Of a DNA stretch of 64,000 nucleotides, positions 46,389-58,067 are shown piece after piece. The stretch comes from Macrophomina tecta. Its lineage: Eukaryota > Ascomycota > Dothideomycetes > Botryosphaeriales > Botryosphaeriaceae. The stretch covers positions 682,001 to 746,000 of the forward strand of contig JAKSGN010000021.1 in assembly GCA_024180945.1 (NCBI GenBank), written 5' to 3'. The position numbers were made by a program, and so were the translations under genes. Numbering within the stretch: the first letter of the stretch is position 1; each line of letters starts with the position of its first letter. The notes below the pieces were generated by a model. The model had not been told where the DNA came from, ran no database searches, and was given only the letters and a program-made list of their open reading frames with translations.

Positions 46389-47131
46389 TGTAACGGCGGC
46401 CTCTTCTACTAGGCTTTAGAATCGCCTAGTAGGGTTAGGTAGCTAAGGGGTTTACCTTAAAGAACAAGAGAAGGGTAAAGGATTAGAACAACGGTAGTAA
46501 TTACGTGATATATTAGTGCACGGTGCGCGTTAGGCTTATTACCTCTAATAGGGTTGTATTAGAACTTTAAGTTGACCACGGAGATTAAAGTACTATCTAA
46601 GGAGTGTGTCTATATACTATAGAAAATATATAGCAATCTATAGATAGTGGTAGATAGTTGGCATCCTTAGTTATTTAAGTATTATGGAGGATAGTCGTGA
46701 TCCTATATTATCTAGTAGGCCCGGTGGGTCCCACGTAACTTAGGCGCTAAGGCCTGTTTTCCGGAACCTGACTTCTACCCTAATAAGCGGACGATATATT
46801 CGATATTCTCTTTGTCCGTTCCTTGTGTCCGAAGTTAGTTTTCTAGATCTATATTCTTTCCCTATAGGTGTCTTTCCCCTACGGGAACTCGGTTCTACTA
46901 TTCTTCCGGGTAGTTGCTATACTACGCGGGCGTCGCTTCTGTGCGGGCTTCTATTGCTACCTTACCTAGGCCCGTACGCGCCGTCTTTTCTTGAGGCCGG
47001 TTTTCCCGTGCGGGCGTGCTAGCGGTGCGGCTCTATCGTTCTTATGGGTTTCTAGCCCCTGCGGTGCCTTTTCCAGTGCGGGCTTTCCGCCCGTAGGGTT
47101 ATAAAGCCCTTATACCCTGGGGTTCGTAATA
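46389..47131 (-). repeat. Gypsy-3 3' LTR (743 bp)
   Basis: TGTAACGGCGGCCTCTTC...GGGTTCGTAATA on the plus strand. Same length as 54680-55422. Confidence 0.9.
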
Positions 47132-47232
47132 CTATCCCCCCTCTTAAGGATCTTCGGCCCGAAGATTTATTCGTTCGTCTATATTTTAGGTTTTCTTTGT
47201 TCTTTCTTTCTTTCCTTTGGTAAACTTTCACG

Positions 47233-47968
47233 ATGCCTTCGAAACGTAAGCGTACTAAATAGGTTCTTCTAGGTAAGCGTATCGATCGCGAGGGCTGCGA
47301 GATGCCCGTTTCTTATTCTTCTTATTTACTCCTGACTTCTAAGGGCGAGCCTGTGAAGTATCGAATAGATGTTAAGAGTTCTTCCCGTTATAGAAAGTAT
47401 ACTCGTCGTGGTTGGACTACTTACGATGGTGGGGGTCTCGATGCTACGGACTATATATTCTATTCCTGTCGTCTTCTGCTATTACTAATATTTGACTCTA
47501 GTTAACCGTCTCGATCGGGTGCGCGCTAAAGTGCGTGTGGACTGGAAGAAGGCTCGTAAGGCTATATAGGCCGTAATGGCCCGTTTATCTCGTTTGGAGA
47601 AACAGGAGGATCTCTTAGAGCGTCGTGCTTATTTAATACTCTCGAAGAAGGCTGTGACCGTGGAGGAGTTAAAGGAGTTGGATCGTCTTAAGTCGGCTCG
47701 CGAGTCTAGGGAGCCCGTTGACCCTAAAAATACCAAGGAGGAACGATCGCCAAAGCGTTTACGTGGCGATGCCTTAGCTAATAACGTTATAGGGTCATTC
47801 TAATCTATTAGGTCTCTTAGCGTTGGTTCGTGTTCTGCGCCTCCCGAGGGTTCCGGTCTAGTTAATTAGGCGCAGTTGTCTTCGTTTCCTAACTTTGATT
47901 TTAGGTCCTTCGTATACGACGAGTCGGCGGTGTTAGTTAATCTGGGTTTCGGCGATGGAACTTATTAA
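47233..47968 (+). pseudogene. Antisense spliced gene of Gypsy-3, best-preserved copy
   Basis: Plus strand, about 100 bases inside the 3' LTR. Begins MPSKRKRTK (ATG CCT TCG AAA CGT AAG), with one RIP TAG, then an open stretch CEMPVSYSSYLLLTSKGEPV, RIDVKSSSRYRKYTRRGWTT. An intron is inferred ending TTGACTCTAG (about 47503), its donor G mutated. The second exon gives NRLDRVRAKVRVDWKKARKA, MARLSRLEKQEDLLERRAYL, VTVEELKELDRLKSARESRE, KNTKEERSPKRLRGDALANN and ends TAATAA at 47966, overlapping the chromodomain end of pol. Predicted basic, coiled-coil protein of roughly 200 aa. Unrecognised family. Confidence 0.65.
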
Positions 47969-50900
47969 TAAGTTCTTAATAGTCGCAGAGTTCTAGTAGT
48001 TCTTAGGTATTATTCTAGTCTCCTTTCTATTTAAGGAGGTATCAGAATTAACCGTTAATATAGCCGCTATCTAGGACTTATTCTACGTCTTAGTCTATAT
48101 TTTCGTCGGCGTTTAGATTTTCCGGTAGCATTTCTTCCGTTTGGCGTAATGGCGCGGCGTTTTCTGGTGCCGGTTCGAGGAGTAAGACGTAAAATATAGG
48201 GTGTATCCGTATAGTATTAGGTAGTCTAAGGCGGAAATTAACCTTTTTAATCTATTCTTTAATTTCGAACGGTTCGATTTTCTTAAAGTCTAATTTATTG
48301 TTCGGCTATTTTGTCTTAATGTTTTTTCTAAGGAGGTAAACTTTATCCCCCTTCTTTAGCTTTGGTGCCTCCTAGTGCCGTCTGTTGTAGTATTTACCTA
48401 TTTATAGGGCTATGAACTCGAGGTCTAGGTATAGCTATTTGTGGAGTGCCTTTAGCTAGTCTGCTTTGAGGATTCTCTTTTAGGCTAGAGATTCGCTTGG
48501 TATTGGCTCTTTATAAGCTATAGGCTCGTAACCGTAATTAGTGTAGAACGGGGATTCTTATATGGCTAACGCTTTTAAGCTGTTATACGCGAACTATACG
48601 AGCGGTAGCAGCTCGACCTAATTATTTTATGCGTAGTTAAGGTAGTAGCGTAAGTACTATTCTAGCGTCTGGTTCGTTCGTTCTATCTAGCTATCTATTT
48701 AAGGGTGTGCCGTGGTCGAGAGCTTATACTTAGCTCTAAGCTAGCGGGTAAGAGTCTGCTAGAATTGGGATATAAATAGCCGATCTCTATCTAATACGAG
48801 CTCTTCTAGTAACCCGTAGTTACCGAGAATTATTCTAAGAAATGTGTAGGCGAGTTCTTCCGTATTTGCCGTCTTAAGGTATAGCAAGTAGTATACGTAC
48901 TTTGTTATTCTATTAACGATGACTAGGATCGAGTTATACTTAATCTTAGTAAGCAGTTCTTCTAACTTAGGTAGGTCCGTAATAAAGTCTAGCGAGATGG
49001 ATTGCCAAGGGCGCTTTAATACCGGTAGCGGCTGTAGTAGTTCGTAGGGTATATGCCTCGCGGCCTTACTTCTAATACAAAGGTCGCATTGCGAGACTAC
49101 CCGTTAGACGGTTCTTTTTAGTTTTAGAAAGTAGTAGCTTCTCGTAATTCGCTCTATTATCTTGTCTATTCCTTAATGACCGTGTGCTAGGGCTTTGTGT
49201 ATGTCTTTTACGAGCTCTTCCCGTAGTTTAACCGGAACGTAGACTAATTCTAAAAATAGGATTATACTATCTGCGTTTCTAGTTACTCGGGGGTCGTTAT
49301 CGAGTTCTCCGATTTCTTAAGCCGTTACGTTATCTACGTAGGCTTCTCGGATCTTCTACTCCCATTCGTTGCCTTCGAGGCGTATCGCTAGGGCGAATAG
49401 TCTAACCGGGGTAAGCGAGTTGTCTAGTCCTTTCTTAAGCTACGTTTGTCCTAGGCTATAAATAGCTATAATCTGGCGGCTATGGCTAGCGGGTATAAAA
49501 GACCCGTCTTTCTACGTGTTAAGTATTATAGGTTATGGACCTAGTTTCTCCTCGATATAGTTAGCTCGTCTGCTTAGCGCGTTAGCGCGAGCGTTCTTAG
49601 ATCCCTTTCTATAGGTGATCTTTATATTATAGAACGCTAGCTCTTTAGCCTACCGAACCTATCGTCGGTTTAATTCCTTAGTAGTGGTGAAGTGCGAGAG
49701 GTTCTTATGGTCGTAGTAGACTATAACCTAGTACTTAGCGCCTTCGAGGTAGTGTCTCCATTCTTTAAAAGCCGTAACTATGGCTAAGAGTTCTTTATCG
49801 TAAATATCATAGTTCTTCTCGGCAGGTATTATTTTTCTTAAGTAGTAGGCGATGGGGTGTAGTCGGCCTTCTTCGTCCGGCTAACTAAGTACGGCTTCTA
49901 TAGCGTAGTCCGAAGCGTCGGTTTCTACCGTGATTAGCAGATCCGGGTTATAGAGCCCTAGGACTAGTACTTCTATAAATATCCGCTTTAGTAAGTCAAA
50001 CGCTCGTTATTATTTTTCTTTCTATATAAACCTATATTCCTTTTTAGTAATGTCCGTTAGAGGTACCGCTATTTTGGCGTAGTTTATAATAAACTTCCGG
50101 TAGAAGTTAGTAAATCCGAGGAAGGATTACACTTCTCTAACGGTTCGCGGTATAGGCTAGTTTCTAATTGCGTCTAGTTTCTTATCGTCCATGCCGATGT
50201 ATCCTAGGGTAATAATAAACCCTAGGTATTCTGTTCTTTGTGTGTACTACTCGCTTTTTTCTAGGGCTACTTAGAGATTTCGTTTGTCTAAGGCCTTTAG
50301 GACTTTTCTTACGTGCTCGGTATATTCCTTAAGCGTTTCCGAGTATATTAGGATATTATCTAGGTAAGCCAAGGCGAATACATCTAAATACGGACATAGG
50401 GTATCGTTAACTAAGCTCTAGAAGGTAGCCGGTGCGTTGGTAAGCCCGAAAGATATTACCGTATACTCGTAATATCTAAATCGCGTTTGAAACGCTGTCT
50501 TCTATTCTTCTTTCTTCTTAATATGGACTAGGTGATAACCTTCTCGAAGGTCTAGTTTTATAAAGAACTTAGCGTTACGAAGCTTATTCTATAATTCGTC
50601 GATACGAGGTAGTAGGTATTGGTTCTTAACCGTAATATCGTTTAGCTAACAGTAGTTAACGTAAAGGCGGAGCTTACTATTCTTTTTTAGAACGAATAGA
50701 ATAGGGTATTCTACCGGCGACTATAAGAGTCGTATATATCCTCGTTCTAGATTTTTATTAATGTATTCCCGTAATGCTTCGGCCTCTGTCTTAGACAAGG
50801 AGTAAATAGGCTTAAAAGCAGGTTGTATTCCCGGGAGTAGGGGTATCTTATAATCCTATGGCTAATACTCTAGTAGTTGTCCTTTGCCTCTTTCCTAGAA

Positions 50901-53890
50901 TATTCTCGGTATGTCCTAGAATTCTTATAGGACTATCTCTAACTCTAGTATGGGTGCTAATTTATTCGTAGTAGGCCTTATAATTCCGCTAAGGTCTACG
51001 CTAACCTCGGCTGCCGAAATACCTTTGTCGTTATGGCTCTTGTACCCGAGGGGACTGATACCTACTTTATTCGGGTGGCCGTATCGTTTATTAAGCCGCT
51101 GGGTGTAGTCTCCTCTAACTAGCTTTGGGTTGTCTTTATTCTTATCCGTAAGGCCCCGTTTTGTACGAGTAAGAGTCTTCTGCTCGATGTCTTTACTAGG
51201 TCTTACGTAAACCGTATAGGCCTTTTCTCCTCGTCTTGTTATAAGCTTTAGCGCTCGATAGCTAATGGTCTTAATATCTACGGGTACGTTGTTATCCCGC
51301 TGTCTTGGCTTGGAGGTTCCGCTCTAGCTCCTAGGCTCTGGCGCTTTCTTCTAGCTCTATTAGCTTCTTCTTGCCGTTGCGAGGTGGCGTCTATAGTGTT
51401 CGTTAAGGAATGTAATAGTCTCTATTCTCTAGCTAATATGTGGCTCGTAAGTCTTTAGCCACGATATCCCTAGGATGATGTTATATCCGGGGATTATTAT
51501 TACGTCGAGGTTAATTTGTTCTCGGTAATTACTGATGGTAAGGAATACTTCTCCTATCTTGATTCGTATCTAGCTATTTCCGTATTCCGCTAGGGAGCCG
51601 TCTACCGTGCTTAGCCGATAAGGGTAATCCTTGGCTTGCTAGGGTAGTTAGTTCTTAACGATAAACTTAGGGTCGACGAATGCGCCTTATACGCCGCTGT
51701 CGATTATCGCTATTACCTTTTTCCCGCAGAATGTAACTAGAATATGTAAAAGTTAATATAGGTTTAATCCGGTAGGTATAGTTCCGTTCGCTATGCGTAT
51801 AACCTAGTTAAGGGACCTATCTAACGGCCCCTTCTAGGGTTTCTATCTAGGGGAGCCATCTAGTTTTTTAATATAGGCTGTCCCGTTATTTTATAACGAA
51901 TATACTCGTCCTATTCGTTAACTAGGATTAGGGTGTCTTTCTATTGCGTCTATCTACCGTATTTAATTAGTCGCCTCTAGTAGATCCACCCGTTTCGGAC
52001 CTAATACTAGAAGGTAGGTATGTTATATTTTTCGTAGGGTGTTTATTATAGGGTGCCCCCGTCCCTGGTTACCGTGCCGTACTAATAGAGGGTATAGGCT
52101 ATATTATAGAGGTGTTATAGGTCTTGCCGTCGTCGTGCCCCCTATACCTCGTTCTCTAGCTAAGATGCGAGTTCGTCGGCCGTCTCGAGTAGTAATTCTT
52201 TCTAGGGGTTCTAGGTGTCGTCTTACTATACGCATGTATATACCTTTCCTTGCTGTACCTTATATTACTGCGTTCCGAGGTCAATTGTGGGGCCTAGAAT
52301 CTAGGTAACCGTGGGTTCTAGGCTATCGATAACGCGGCGTGTCTCTCCGTATCGGGTTAGGTGTTTGGTTATTCTTATAAGCGTGGCTTCGTCCTGCTAC
52401 TACTCGTTGTCGGTCGTGCTTAACTCTAGGGTGCTGTCGTATAGTTCCCCCGTATCGCTATTAACTAGGTTCTTATCGTTAGAAAAGGCTTTAATGAGTT
52501 CTTTCTCTATCCTTAGGGTCGTATTAACGTATCGTGGCTCCTTAGGGTACTAGCCTATGGCGTCCTTATCACTCTAGTAAGTAGTGTAGTTATTATTATA
52601 GTAGGCTGTCCAGCTAAGCCTTTAATACTTGGGGCTCTAGCTTTCTTCGTATCGCTTATCGAATTCGGCGAAGGGGTTTTCTTGCTTAGTAACCGTAGAG
52701 ACTTCTCGGCTTTTCGGTTCTTACGTCGTGGCCGAGACTTATTTATTCTTCTTGAGGTAGTAGTGTGTCTTTTCCTAAGTCTTACTGTAGTAGACGTATA
52801 GTTCTTTTTCGAACCTTTGTTTTTATTTCGGAGTCTATTCTTTGCGTCGTTTTTCTTTGTAGCCGTTGTTCTTTTTCCTATAGTAGTTATCCCTTTTAGG
52901 TAGGTTGTTCCGGCGGTTAATGTTGTCTAGCTCTATGGCATCTCCTCCTTTCTAAGTATGTCTAGGGCGCGCTAGGCGCGAAGTATTAGCTCCGTAGTTT
53001 GCCTTATACTTCTCGAATTAGCGCTCGAAGAGGCGGTTATCGCATTTAATAGCTAGCTTAATAAGCTCGTCTAGGGTCTTAGGGTCGTTTTGTATTATAA
53101 GTTAGTCTTTAACCCTTTTCTTAAGTCCTCGGTAGTAGTGGTCTATAAGGGCGCGGTCGGACTAGTCGTCTAGGTACGCTACGGCCTTCTAGAATTCTGT
53201 GGTATAGTCCGCTACTAAGGTCTTCTAGTAGATATTTATAACGGCTTATCGGGCCTTATTAACCTCGTTAAGGTCTCCGAAGCTTTATTTAATTTAAGTT
53301 ACGAAGTGTTTATAGCTACTAAAGACTTTCTTAGTATCTTTCTTACGTACTTCTAGTTTTTTCTCTATTCGGTCTCTAAGGTAGGGCTCGAGCTACTATG
53401 CCATAATGTCGCGGAGGTAGGTAGCAGCGAATATTACCTTCTTATCGTTAGTAGGGAAGTCTCTAGAGTTAAAGAAGAAGTATAGGTCGAGTTATAAAAA
53501 AAAGGTCTAGAGCTTCTTTTAGTTACCGTAGAATAGGTCTAGCTTAGCCGTCTTCGTGTTTCTATCGGAAGGTTGAGTCGTTGTTAATACTAAAGTATAA
53601 ACGGGTGCCGGGGGAGGGGTTATCGGAATAGCTTAGTTGCGAAGTTCGCCTATTTATTAATAGAGCTAGTTGTTCTCGTTGGTCTGCTTCTGGAGTTATC
53701 TACGTAGTTCGCTAATCTGGCCTTGCATGTCTTAAATAACCTAAAAGAGGTCGGCTATAGTTGGCTATAGAAAACTGTTGTTATTTATATTGACGTCGTT
53801 TATTGTGTTGCTTAGTTAGTATTAAGTGTCGGGTAATACTATCTTATCGTTAAGTATTTCTTTCCTCGGAACTGCTTTTTCTTGTAAGGA
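47960..53890 (-). pseudogene. Gypsy-3 gag-pol remnant
   Basis: Minus strand. Chromodomain at about 47960-48130, integrase at about 48500-49200, RNase H at about 49640-49960, RT at about 50180-50720 (with SPVEYPILFV-type and FGLTNAP-type residues), protease at about 51660-51740, gag at about 52600-53850. Aligns along its length with Gypsy-2, plus strand 33000-38945. Inactive through TAG/TAA, though less so than the other copies. Confidence 0.8.
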
Positions 53891-53896
53891 TAGTAG

Positions 53897-54668
53897 TGTT
53901 ACGAACCCCAGAGGACAAGGGCTTTATGACCCCACGGGCGGAAGGCCCGCACGGGAAAAGGCACCGCAGGAACCCACAGGGACGGCAGAGCCGCACCACC
54001 AGCACGCCCGCACGGGAAAACCAGCCGCAAGGGAAGACGGCGCGTACGGGCCTGGGCAAGGCAGCAATGGAAGCCCGCACGGGAGCGACGCCCACGCGGC
54101 ACAGCAAGACCACGAGAACACAGACCAGGTGAACTCCCGCAGGGGAAGAACGCCCACAAGGGAGAAGTCACGAATCCCGGAAACCCGGCTTCGAGCCAAG
54201 AGGAACGGGCGAGAGAAAGTCGGACAACTTGTACGGTCCAAGGGACGATGGTCTGGCGGTAGAATACTCCCGTAACCGATGCAGAAGTCGGATTCCAGGA
54301 AACAGGCTTTAGCGCCCGAGTCACGTGGGACCCACAGGGCCCACCTGGATCAACCTGATCCAAGATCAATGATCCAACACCATTGATCCAGCTGCTTTGA
54401 TCCAGCTGTATCGATCCAGATTGCTACAATTTTCCTACAGTATATAGACGCACTCATTAGATAGTACTTTGACCTTCGTGGTCAACTCAAAGTTCCAATA
54501 CAACCCTATTGGAGGTAACAAGCCTGACGCGCACCGCGCACCGACATCTCACGTGATCACTACCATCGTTCCAATCCTTTACCCTTCTCTTGTCCTTCAA
54601 GGTAAACCCTTCAGCTACCTGACCCTGCTAGGCGATTCCAAAGCCTAGTGGAAGAGGCCGCCGTTACA
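53897..54668 (+). repeat. Solo chromovirus LTR (772 bp), nearly free of RIP
   Basis: TGTTACGAACCCCAG...GGCCGCCGTTACA with a perfect 5-bp TSD, AGTAG (53892-53896, 54669-54673). CA/TG dinucleotides are intact, including a GATCCA-rich array at about 54350-54420 that is scrambled in the other copies. Inserted 11 bases from the 5' LTR of Gypsy-3 in inverted orientation. Deepest nesting level seen. Confidence 0.92.
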
Positions 54669-54679
54669 AGTAGTTAAAG

Positions 54680-55422
54680 TGTAACGGCGGCCTCTTCTAC
54701 TAGGCTTTAAAATCGCCTAGTAGGGTTAGATAGCTAAGGGGTTTACCTTAAAGGATAAGAGAAGGGTAAAGGATTAGAATAATAGTAGTAATTACGTAAT
54801 ATATCGGTGCGCGGTGCGCGTTAGGCTTATTACCTCTAATAGGGTTGTATTAGAACTTTAAGTTGACTACGGAGGTTAAAGTACTATCTAAAAAGTATGT
54901 CTATATACTATAGGAAATATATAGTAATCTATAGATAGTGGTGGATAGTTGGCATCCTTAGTTATCTAAGTATTATAGAGGATAGTCGTGATCCTGTGTT
55001 ATCTAGTAGGCCCGGTGGGTCCTACGTAACTTAGGCGCTAAGGCCTGTTTTCCGGAACCCGACTTTTGCTCTAATAAGCGGACGATATATTTGATATTCT
55101 CTTTATCCGTCCCTTGTGTCTGAAGTTGGTTTCCTAGATCTATGCTCTTTTTCTATAGGTGTCTTTCCCCTGCGGGAACTTAGTCCTACTATTCTTTCGG
55201 GTAGTCGCTGTGCTGCGCGGGCGTCGCTTTCGTGCGGGCTTCTATTGCTGCCTTATCTAGGTCCGTACGCGCCGTCTTCTCTTAAGGCCGGTTTTCCCGT
55301 ACGGGCGTGCTGGCGGTGCGGCTCTACCGTCCTTATGGGTTTCTGGCCCCTACGGTGTCTTTTCCCGTGCGGGCTTTCCACCTGTAGGGTTATAAAGCCC
55401 TTATATCCTAGGGTTCGTAACA
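54680..55422 (-). repeat. Gypsy-3 5' LTR (743 bp)
   Basis: TGTAACGGCGGCCTCTTC...GGGTTCGTAACA. Together with the solo LTR at 53897-54668 it forms an inverted repeat of more than 700 bp per arm with an 11-base spacer. Confidence 0.9.
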
Positions 55423-56308
55423 CGCGCCTTCGTCTAACCTCTATTTTTAATAGGGATCTATCTAACGGCCTCTTCTAAGGTTTTTATCTAGGGGAGCCGT
55501 TTAGTTTTTTAATATTAGTTATCCCGTTATTTCGTAACGAATATATTTATTCTATTTATTTACTACGATTAGCGTATTTTTCTATTGCGTTTATCTACCG
55601 CGCTTAATTAGTCGCCTTTAGTAGATCTACCCGTTTCGAATCTAATACTAGAAGGTAGGTATATCGTATTTTTTATAGAATACCTATTATAAGGTGTTTC
55701 TATTCCTAGTTACTATACCGTACTAATAGAGGATATAGGCTATATTATAGAGGTATTATAGGTCTTATTATTATTATACTTTTTATACCTCGTTCTTTAG
55801 CTAAGATATAAGTTCGTCAGCCGTCTTAAGTAGTAATTTTTTCTAGGGGTTCTAGGTGTTATCTTATTATACGCGTATATATATCTTTTCTTACTATACC
55901 TTGTATTACTACGTCTTAAGGTTAATTATCGGGCCTAGAATCTAGGTAACCGTAGGCTCTAGGTTATTAGTAACGCGGCGTATCTCTTTATATCGGGTTA
56001 GGTATTCGGTTATTCTTATAAGTATAGCTTTGTTCTATTATTACTTATTATTAGTTATACTTAACTCTAGGGTATTATCGTATAGTTTTTTCGTATCGCT
56101 GTTAACTAGGTTCTTATTATTAGAAAAGACTTTAATAAGCTCTTTTTCTATTCTTAGGGTCGTATTAATATATTATAGCTTCTTAGGGTACTAGCCTATA
56201 GTATTCTTATCGCTTTAGTAAGTAGTATAGTTATTATTGTAGTAGGCTATTTAGCTAAGCTTTTAATACTTAGGGCTCTAGCTTTTTTCGCATCACTTAT
56301 TAAATTTA

Positions 56309-56362
56309 ACGTAATTAACAAGCGAGTCGTATATATAAGCGAGTCGTATACCTCCTACCTCC
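56309..56362 (+). repeat. Fot element left terminal inverted repeat (about 54 bp)
   Basis: ACGTAATTAACAAGCGAGTC, then a second AAGCGAGTCG copy and CCTCCTACCTCC. Mirrors the right end (about 58086-58139) with a few transitions. Confidence 0.82.
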
Positions 56363-56459
56363 ATCTTAACTTTGTGGCTCGACTAACACTACAACAACTT
56401 ATATAATTCAAATAAAACGTGGTATATAAATTTAGTGAGGCCTATGGTATGACCTCGTT

Positions 56460-58067
56460 TTATGATTAGAGGCATAGCACTTTATATAAGAAGGCAGAAC
56501 ACTACTTCTTAGCTAAGTAACGACCGTTAAAGTAGAAAGGTTTAGGGCTACTTCTGGCTACTATATAAGCTCCTAGGCCTCTACTACTATAAGAGTGGTT
56601 TCTTTTAATATCTAAGACCACTTTGTAGCCTTTCTTCTTTTCTATCTCTTATTTATAGCCCTTAATTTCTCATTTTCGCTTACTAGAAGTATAATACTGT
56701 GTATAGCTATCTAACAGCCTTTGACCAACCGGTTTAACGCAGTATCTATTAGAGTTGGAGGACTCTGGGTGCGACGCTTAAGATAGCCCTTAATTACCTT
56801 AACCTGCTGTTCTAATTGCGTAATATTATGAGGTGTTTCTAGATGCTAGGGGGCCTGTATTAGCTCTAGAGGTGGTGTATTATATATACGGATTTGCAAC
56901 TTCGAGAGTACCCGATCTAGACTAAATGGAATTAGGCCTGCTGCTATAAACCTACTTAAAATATTACCTTTTAAAAGCGCTTCGGCCCGTGCCTGCTTAA
57001 ATATTAGTAGGAATTCAGCCTTGTCGATATAGTTAATACTAAGTCGGATCTGATCTATAACTAGGCGCCTATATAATCGCTTTAAAGTCGAAAAACAGCC
57101 CACATCAAGGGGTTGTAAGAGGTAAGAGGAGTAAGCTAGTATATAGAGCGTAATAATTAACCGTTCTAAGTAGAATTTGTCGAATTTTGGTGTCGCATGG
57201 CTTCCATGGCCATCTAGAATAAGGAGTTGATATATGCTAATAGTCCTTAGAGCTATATATTTATTAAAGACGTCCTGAAGCCACTTTAAACTAAGCTTAT
57301 TATTAGTCTATCTATTCTTAGAGAGCGCAATTACCTACTTAGGTGGGAGATCAGTTATTCTATACTAGGTCGACAGGTGCACCTTGCCCTTAAGAATTAC
57401 TATAGAAGGCAAATACTAACCGAATATATTAATTATCTTAATAGCAGTAGCCCACTCACGATCACCTAGCTATATTTAACGAGGCCTGCCACGTCGGTCT
57501 AAGGAAGTAACAACACGTAAAGTGCTTATAATTCCTATTATAAAGCCTGTCTCGTTAAAGTTATATAAGTCCTTATCTATAATCCCATATTTTCGCTTTG
57601 TATTGCTAATAAGGTTAAACCAGCTCTATATAATTGCCGGATCTTCGTATCGAGCCCTCTAGTAGTCGTATTTACGCGTATACATCGATTTAATCTCGTC
57701 GTAATTGTTTACAAAGTTATAAGGCTAGTTAATGCCGATATAGGCGGAATCGCCCACGCGCTCCTTAAGTAATAATAAGGCTACCTCACGCACTGCATCG
57801 ATTCTAAGTGGGTAGCCACGTGCGTCCATATCTAGAATCTATTCTATAAGTATTTGTTCCTTCGTCTAAGTGAGTTTACGATTGTGTGCGCGTAAATTAA
57901 TGCGTGCGACGCGTCCGTGTATGCGATCGTCGAGGGTCTTATAAGGTATATTATAGATCTTTGTAGCTTTGCGAATGCTCGAAATTTGGCCCTTTTTATA
58001 GGCCTAACGTGCGAGACGTACTTTAGCCTCTTTCTAGGCCTTTGCAGACCTTATTTGCGGAGGCATA
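56460..58067 (-). pseudogene. Fot/pogo DDE transposase, RIP-inactivated
   Basis: Minus strand. Starts ATGCCTCCGCAAATAAGG at 58067. N-terminal HTH/CENP-B region: YKKGQISSIRKATKIYNIPY, KTLDDRIHGRVAR, HNRKLT.TKEQILIE.ILDM and ARGYPLRIDAVREVA. The DDE core lies between about 57600 and 57200 but is broken. The C-terminal part at 56846-57103 is open: FSTLKRLYRRLVIDQI, then NYIDKAEFLLIFKQARAEAL and ILSRFIAAGLIPFSLDRVLS. TAG/TAA at Gln/Trp sites are typical of RIP. Confidence 0.85.

Larger units (their letters stand above)
46389..55422 (-). mobile_element. Gypsy-3: full-length chromovirus inside solo LTR X
   Basis: 9034 bp with two 743-bp LTRs and a perfect 5-bp TSD, CGCGC (46384-46388, 55423-55427). 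Minus orientation. Contains a solo LTR near its 5' end; without it the length is 8257 bp. RIP load is visibly lower than in Gypsy-1 and Gypsy-2: many TG/CA dinucleotides and longer open frames remain. Confidence 0.93.
45622..55452. mobile_element. Solo LTR 'X' of another retroelement, interrupted by Gypsy-3
   Basis: Two pieces, 45622-46388 and 55428-55452 (about 790 bp together), flanked by a perfect 5-bp TSD, GGGAT (45617-45621, 55453-55457). Starts TGTTATAAACAATACTCCGC and ends TTTTTAATA (probably from TTAACA). No internal coding. Contains a GC-rich stretch with GGCCCG repeats at about 45806-45865 that has not been RIP-mutated. Element family unknown. Confidence 0.75.

Noticed and set aside
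53826..54369. Cluster of 80-156-codon frames on both strands
   Set aside because: They fall inside the un-RIPed solo LTR; GC-rich LTR DNA lacks stops by chance, and the frames do not extend beyond the LTR or resemble proteins.
54350..54421. Repeated GATCCA units, array-like
   Set aside because: Short irregular repeats inside an LTR, no spacer/repeat regularity, so not CRISPR or a distinct minisatellite.
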